Source of the DNA: an uncultured Rubritalea sp. | GTDB lineage: Bacteria > Verrucomicrobiota > Verrucomicrobiia > Verrucomicrobiales > Akkermansiaceae | DNA: 38,577 nucleotides | Direction of reading: 5' to 3' | NCBI GenBank assembly: GCA_937981665.1 | Contig: CALJOJ010000046.1 | Location: 1 to 38,577 of the forward strand | Shown here: one piece after another, positions 34,947 to 38,577 of the stretch | Layout: each line of letters begins with the position of its first letter | Position numbering within the stretch: the stretch's first letter is position 1 | Notes under the pieces: generated by a model | What the model saw: only the letters and a program-made list of their open reading frames with translations | What the model was told of the DNA's origin: nothing | Database searches by the model: none | Made by a program: the position numbers and the translations under genes

Positions 34947-35991
34947 TTTCCTCGTTATAGAAGACCTTGACATACTTCATACCCATCTCTTCGTCATAAC
35001 CACGCTCGAGGACATCTGACTCACGCTCCACAAAATCTGGAGTAAAGCGCATCACAACACCAGTATCTAGCTTAAGCGAGCCCTTGATCTTACTACTCGC
35101 CTTCTTCAGCTGCTGCTTAGAAATAGTGAATTTCTCATCCAGTGCCTCACCATCTTCATCTTTAAACTGGTTCTTGTAAGTCTGGAAATTTTCTACCAAT
35201 GACGGCTCCTTGAGCACCTCTTCCTGGAAGTGGTTTTCATCAAAGGTCTCACGCTCATTCATATAAGTGATCGCATCACTCGCTACACGGTAACGCTCCT
35301 CTGCAGGGACATCACCAGGGAGCCCCTCTTCGGCAAACTGCACACACATATCAGCGTACTGACGTGTCTTAAAATCATTATTCTTCTTAGCACGAGCACC
35401 CAGGAAATCTCTCACCCAGAAGTTCGTGTCCGCACCTGACTTATCAAAGGTATAGACCACCGCTCCATTCTCTCTATCAGAATTTAAGATCAGCACACCT
35501 TTATCAATCTTCTCTGGGTAGATCCCATTATGAGTCGTTAATTTCAAATCACCATCCTTATCAGAAATCTCCAAAAATGGGAACAAGCTCTCAGACTTTA
35601 CTACCGCGATTCCAGCGACAGACTGACCATCTATCTTGATCCCCTCAATCTGTGCCACACACAGGTCACCAGACTTAATGTTAGGGTGCTTCGTCTGGTC
35701 AAACAAATGCCTAGCGATCTTACGTGAGTAGGTCAAAAAGCGCTCAGGCTGATCAAAAATAGTAGAAGCAAAGCTAAACATCTCATTCAGATCAATATTT
35801 GAGGAATGGTGAAAAGCATATGGGTCTAGGTTTCTAAAAGGCTTAGTGAATGCCAGTGTAAGCATATCCTTATCCTGATCACTAAATGAACACAGTTCCT
35901 TAGAGGTCTTGAGAGATTCTCCTCGCTGAGGGTTTCCCACCTTAGCAAGTGTGAGAGCGGAAATATTTGCAGTATTAAAATTTACAGTCAT
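34942..35991 (-). CDS. YejK/NdpA-type nucleoid-associated protein
   Basis: A 349-residue protein matching the 37-kDa nucleoid-associated family (NA37). Family-like parts are NISALTLAKVGNPQRGE near the start, PFRNLDPYAFHHSSNIDLNE at about 51-70, FDQTKHPNIKSGDLCV at about 92-107, and a conserved middle with DKGVLILNSDRENG. The form seen in Bacteroidota has the same order and length. These proteins associate with the nucleoid but their molecular job is not well known. The gene is monocistronic and convergent with the lipoprotein gene; upstream is a YdcF-like gene on the same strand. Confidence 0.85.
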   Translation of the reverse strand: MTVNFNTANISALTLAKVGNPQRGESLKTSKELCSFSDQDKDMLTLAFTKPFRNLDPYAFHHSSNIDLNEMFSFASTIFDQPERFLTYSRKIARHLFDQTKHPNIKSGDLCVAQIEGIKIDGQSVAGIAVVKSESLFPFLEISDKDGDLKLTTHNGIYPEKIDKGVLILNSDRENGAVVYTFDKSGADTNFWVRDFLGARAKKNNDFKTRQYADMCVQFAEEGLPGDVPAEERYRVASDAITYMNERETFDENHFQEEVLKEPSLVENFQTYKNQFKDEDGEALDEKFTISKQQLKKASSKIKGSLKLDTGVVMRFTPDFVERESDVLERGYDEEMGMKYVKVFYNEEI

Positions 35992-36061
35992 GGTCGGTGT
36001 GAGATAAGCCTATGACATTTACTAGAGCATTGGTCAATCGGCATCCATAGAGAAATTCCCC

Positions 36062-36703
36062 CTAGTTGAATCTCCAAACATGCAAATACAAAAATTCTTT
36101 CCAGATGAACTGAGATTGAGACTTCTGCGTCGTATACAGTGACGTAGTCGTCGCTGAAGGCTTAGCTAACACATCGTAATAATCCGCTATACTACAAGCA
36201 CGCTTTAAGTGCCAAGGATCACTCACTATCAACGCACTAGACATACTCTCACCCTGCATAATCTCCTTCGCCTCGCTAATATTCTGCTTAGTCGTCTGAG
36301 ACTTCTTCTCAATATAGATCTGCTCAGGAAGCACCCCATTTTCTATACAATAATCACGCGCCACCTCTGACTCAGAAAACTTCGCTGTACGGCCCTCAGT
36401 TCCACCATAACCACCCGTCAAAATAATCGACTTCACCCGCTTCTCCTGCAGTAATTTAATCGCATGATTAATCCGCTCCTTAAACACCGGAGAAGGCTCA
36501 TCATTATAAGCCGCCGCCCCCAGAACAATAGCACAATCAGCGCTAGATCCATCATCAGAGTGACCAAAACGGTCAATATCCCACATTTGCCACCCTGCGT
36601 AACATGCTAATAGCACCGCTAGTATAACAAGCCTTACCCCCCATCGCTTTAGCCAGTGCCTCTTGCGCTGACTTTGCTGCGTGGAAAGATTAGAATACCC
36701 CAT
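36062..36703 (-). CDS. YdcF/ElyC-family (DUF218) membrane protein
   Basis: A 213-residue protein with one N-terminal membrane helix (about residues 24-42) and an extracytoplasmic DUF218 domain. Family pieces are CAIVLGAAAYNDEPSPVF (58-75), RINHAIKLLQE, IILTGGYGG (95-103), SEVARDYCIENGV, and ALIVSDPWHLKRA at about 162-174. Relatives (SanA, ElyC, YdcF) affect envelope integrity or lipid-carrier turnover, but the reaction is uncertain. It is upstream of the YejK-like gene with a 70-bp gap. Confidence 0.85.
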   Translation of the reverse strand: MGYSNLSTQQSQRKRHWLKRWGVRLVILAVLLACYAGWQMWDIDRFGHSDDGSSADCAIVLGAAAYNDEPSPVFKERINHAIKLLQEKRVKSIILTGGYGGTEGRTAKFSESEVARDYCIENGVLPEQIYIEKKSQTTKQNISEAKEIMQGESMSSALIVSDPWHLKRACSIADYYDVLAKPSATTTSLYTTQKSQSQFIWKEFLYLHVWRFN

Positions 36704-37034
36704 AATAATTTAGCGGCTGCCCATCTCGCTTTAGAGTCAGTCACGTATTTCTTGTAATGCCTAATCACACAAAAATAAAGCACAAACACTCCAATTGAGA
36801 ACGACCCTCAAAAAAAAGAACACTCTTCACCCCCCTAGAGCTAAGGTTCTCTTAGACCCCATCAACATCATCAAGTTCTGTAAAAATACAACTTGATTGC
36901 GACTCTAGCCACCTAGGCTAAAGAGTGGCGCGACTTACGTTACTCACCTTACATCTGCTCACTGGCCATCGGGCTGTGGCGTGGGCCAAAGTTAGGCGTT
37001 ATATAAAAAACAGAAAAACCTCTATTGGCGAGGA
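36704..37034. other. intergenic region before the RAYT gene's 3' end
   Basis: About 330 bases with no credible gene. Plus-strand frames here have no recognisable product. It holds A-runs, a small AGCC/GGCT hairpin near 36908, an inverted repeat TGGCC/GGCCA near 36963-36988 followed by GTTAGGCGTTAT, and the RAYT terminator at its right end. The left part should hold the promoter of the YdcF-like gene. Confidence 0.4.
37005..37033 (-). terminator. weak intrinsic terminator after the RAYT gene
   Basis: On the minus strand CCTC (37030-37033) pairs with GAGG (37019-37022) around a 7-base loop and is followed by TTTTTCTGTTTTTT (37005-37018). It begins two bases after the stop codon of the transposase. 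The stem is only 4 bp but the T-run is long. Confidence 0.4.
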
Positions 37035-38231
37035 TTACTCTATCGCTTTATTTTGCAGGTTTCGCATACTAAATAGCGGTTCGCCCTCCATGTGTTTTAC
37101 CTTTCGAGCACCCTCCTCGCGCTTTTCATACTGACCTTGGTAGTTTGGTGAGTTCTGTGAAAATTTTTTCAGCTGTTTATAAAAGCTATTCACAAAATCC
37201 TTACTACCCAATACCACTCCATCACTAAAGTAGCGCACCCTACACCGCAGTAGTTCAGCTCTACTCAGCTTACCTCCAGCAAGTAGTATTTTCTCACTCT
37301 CTTCACGGCTAAATCCTTTGCTCTTTTTTCTTCTAACAGCTTTCTTCTCTCCACTCACTATCGCATGACACACCTTCTCGTCCACATCCTGCTCTAGTGC
37401 CACACCATCGACAGCGAGAACCATTCTATATCGATCACATACCTCTTTCCAGCTTTTAGAAAGCAAGCATAACAGCTCCATATTAGGAACTACATTTTCT
37501 ACACCTTCCATCACTGTTAGTAAACCCAACTGAGCCTCTTTTACTCCAGCTAGAGCCTCTGCATAGCCACACCAACGGTAATGTCTAGGATCATCCACCA
37601 TTCCAGCTCTCAGAGGGTTAAGATCAATATATGCAGCCACTGTCTGGGCGGCATATCCGCTCTGTACTAATTCACTTTTGAATCTACCTTCCCACAGAGT
37701 ACCCTTAGTTCCTTTCTCTGTATTATACCACTGTGTGAAACGCTGTTTTATCGCTTTCACATACTCGCTCAAGTCACACATCCGTTTCGTATAACGTGAC
37801 TTGATATCACGAATATAGGTATCAGATAGCTCACCAGCGGAAACTCCATTATCATTGGTCGCCCCATGTTTATCCGCTTCTACAGCATCAGCTCTAGACC
37901 CCTCAAAAACCGCACGCATTTCATCTATGAAATCCTCACTATAGATATGACTCAGTCGCTTTAAAAACACCTCATCTGGCGCATCTAACAACCGTTCAGC
38001 ATCCTGCTTAGGCGGAACCTCAAGCAGGATGTGAAAATGATTACTCATCAAACAATACGTCAACACCCGTACACCGCAAAATGCTTCATACTGCCGCATC
38101 ATCATCCGCAAATACTCCTTTTCAGCCTCCTCAAACAAAAACGTCTTCCACACCGTCCGCGCCACCACATGGTACACCCCAGCTCTTTCCTCAAAACCAG
38201 GGATCAACTTCAACTTACGTTTCATTCTCAT
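37035..38231 (-). CDS. REP-associated tyrosine transposase (RAYT, IS200/Y1 fold)
   Basis: A 398-residue protein of the Y1-transposase fold. The N-terminal strand GVYHVVARTVWKTFLF leads to the HUH metal motif His65-Phe66-His67 in LTYCLMSNHFHILL. After an acidic insertion (about 75-150) comes SEYVKAIKQRFTQWYN, then GTLWEGRFKSE and AAYIDLNPLRAGMV, the usual C-terminal block of this group. Nicking of single-stranded REP hairpins is the known activity of RAYT proteins. The position usually holding the catalytic tyrosine aligns, by eye, to Phe165; Tyr157 or Tyr169 are alternatives. A Lys/Arg-rich 150-residue tail follows. The REP-like array at 38257-38437 lies directly upstream of its start. Confidence 0.88.
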   Translation of the reverse strand: MRMKRKLKLIPGFEERAGVYHVVARTVWKTFLFEEAEKEYLRMMMRQYEAFCGVRVLTYCLMSNHFHILLEVPPKQDAERLLDAPDEVFLKRLSHIYSEDFIDEMRAVFEGSRADAVEADKHGATNDNGVSAGELSDTYIRDIKSRYTKRMCDLSEYVKAIKQRFTQWYNTEKGTKGTLWEGRFKSELVQSGYAAQTVAAYIDLNPLRAGMVDDPRHYRWCGYAEALAGVKEAQLGLLTVMEGVENVVPNMELLCLLSKSWKEVCDRYRMVLAVDGVALEQDVDEKVCHAIVSGEKKAVRRKKSKGFSREESEKILLAGGKLSRAELLRCRVRYFSDGVVLGSKDFVNSFYKQLKKFSQNSPNYQGQYEKREEGARKVKHMEGEPLFSMRNLQNKAIE

Positions 38232-38256
38232 GCACTTACATTAACCTCAGAAAACA

Positions 38257-38304
38257 AAAGAGCAAGCATTTTTTCGATAGAGGGACAGACCCTTTCTTAG
38301 ACTG
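38257..38304. repeat. REP-like repeat, 48-bp unit copy 1
   Basis: A 48-bp unit at 38257-38304 recurs identically at 38390-38437. It contains a small palindrome AGGGACAGACCCT (38281-38293), a hairpin with a 5-base loop, of the GGGTCTGTCCC type often seen beside RAYT genes, followed by CTTTCTTAGACT. It lies 25 bp upstream of the RAYT start. Confidence 0.8.
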
Positions 38305-38389
38305 ACTCTTTCTTAGACTGAAGACCCTTTCTTAGACTCACCGATTTCGATAGAGGGACAGACCCTTTCTTAGACTCTTTCTTAGACTG
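38305..38389. repeat. central REP-like repeats
   Basis: Between the two 48-bp copies lie two extra CTTTCTTAGACT copies (about 38308-38319 and 38326-38337), then a 32-bp partial unit (38345-38376) with the palindrome at 38354-38366, and one more CTTTCTTAGACT (about 38377-38388). In all, the 12-mer CTTTCTTAGACT occurs six times in 38257-38437 and the palindrome three times. Confidence 0.75.
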
Positions 38390-38437
38390 AAAGAGCAAGC
38401 ATTTTTTCGATAGAGGGACAGACCCTTTCTTAGACTG
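38390..38437. repeat. REP-like repeat, 48-bp unit copy 2
   Basis: Identical to 38257-38304, with the palindrome at 38414-38426. Its last base is immediately followed by sequence coding for an ISL3-type transposase, so this copy marks the right edge of the array. Confidence 0.8.
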
Positions 38438-38577
38438 TAGCTCCTGCTAGTCAAATAGCAAAACGTTTTAGTATCTCGGATTCGACCGTCCGTAATTACG
38501 ACAAAGCAGTGCTAGAGCTAGACACACCAGAACCTAATTACGATGATCTCAGAGCTATCCTAGTTGATGAAAAAAGT
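38438..38577 (+). pseudogene. ISL3-family transposase, 5'-truncated and cut by the window end
   Basis: The plus-strand frame from 38437 to the window end reads an HTH segment SQIAKRFSISDSTVRNYDKA, then PNYDDLRAILVDEKS. That matches the ISL3-family region where a helix-turn-helix precedes the first catalytic aspartate (LxxLRxLxxDEK). The frame has a stop at 38431-38433 inside the REP repeat and no start codon, so the N-terminal half (zinc-ribbon part) is missing. The copy seen here cannot begin normally. The remainder lies beyond the window, so I cannot tell whether its C-terminal half is intact. Confidence 0.7.

Noticed and set aside
36940-37000. attC-like integron recombination site (GTTAGGCGTTAT after a TGGCC/GGCCA inverted repeat)
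   Set aside because: The right-hand core fits GTTRRRY, but no matching RYYYAAC core is found on the left arm, and no integrase or cassette gene is nearby.
36925-37134. 69-codon plus-strand frame overlapping the RAYT 3' end
   Set aside because: It runs through the terminator and antisense to the RAYT coding end and shows no protein-like composition.
38257-38437. CRISPR-like array
   Set aside because: Units are unevenly spaced with no unique spacers of regular length, no cas genes are present, and the palindrome sits next to a RAYT gene, which explains it better.

Overview
The window looks like the chromosome of a Verrucomicrobiota bacterium, probably order Verrucomicrobiales. This is inferred from three things: the style of the prepilin-like protein at 21062 (a classic N-terminal methylation motif followed by a DYG.LP segment), a verrucomicrobial-type RAYT transposase, and a rearranged ribosomal operon. 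Genes are densely packed, few have clear Shine-Dalgarno sequences, and almost all are housekeeping. No rRNA, tRNA, CRISPR array, prophage or integrase was seen.

Left part (1-11.4 kb). A DoxX-like membrane protein (+) is followed by a repeat-bearing 300-bp gap. Then comes a long minus-strand run. leuC, an MlaE-type permease and tilS form one tight unit. Before it lies a shortened spc ribosomal cluster, in transcription order rplE-rpsH-rplF-rplR-rpsE-rplO, then secY, adk and map. rpsN and rpmD are missing from their usual places, rplN/rplX are not upstream of rplE, and infA/rpmJ/rpsM are not downstream of map. Strong intrinsic terminators lie before and after secY, so it is probably its own transcription unit. 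S5 has a long Ala/Pro/Lys and RGG-rich N-terminal extension, and SecY has an extra C-terminal hydrophobic segment.

Middle part (11.4-30.8 kb). A large secreted or periplasmic M16 zinc protease (-) diverges from a plus-strand trio: an unrecognised 209-aa protein, a TPMT-type methyltransferase and a YacL-type PIN/TRAM membrane protein. Next are argJ and rnr (-) and a prepilin-like protein (+). A decayed patch follows, holding an arylsulfatase remnant joined to an IS transposase remnant. Further minus-strand genes are an LTA-synthase-like membrane sulfatase-fold enzyme, a GtrA-like protein, rph, a stand-alone degenerate helicase C-domain protein, glnD and purB.

Right part (30.8-38.6 kb). A Ppx/GppA-HD protein and ppk1 form a polyphosphate operon (+), but the Ppx-like protein has lost most of its diagnostic catalytic motifs. 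A small lipoprotein, a YejK/NdpA-type nucleoid-associated protein and a YdcF-like DUF218 protein follow. The window ends in a mobile patch: a RAYT transposase, a small array of REP-like repeats directly upstream of it, and an ISL3-type transposase whose 5' end is missing exactly at the edge of the array.

The most unusual items are the degenerate Ppx-HD protein beside ppk1, the orphan RecA2-only helicase-like protein beside rph, the RAYT/REP/ISL3 junction, the S5 and SecY extensions, and the sulfatase/IS graveyard. I do not see a clear multi-gene system that is wholly new.
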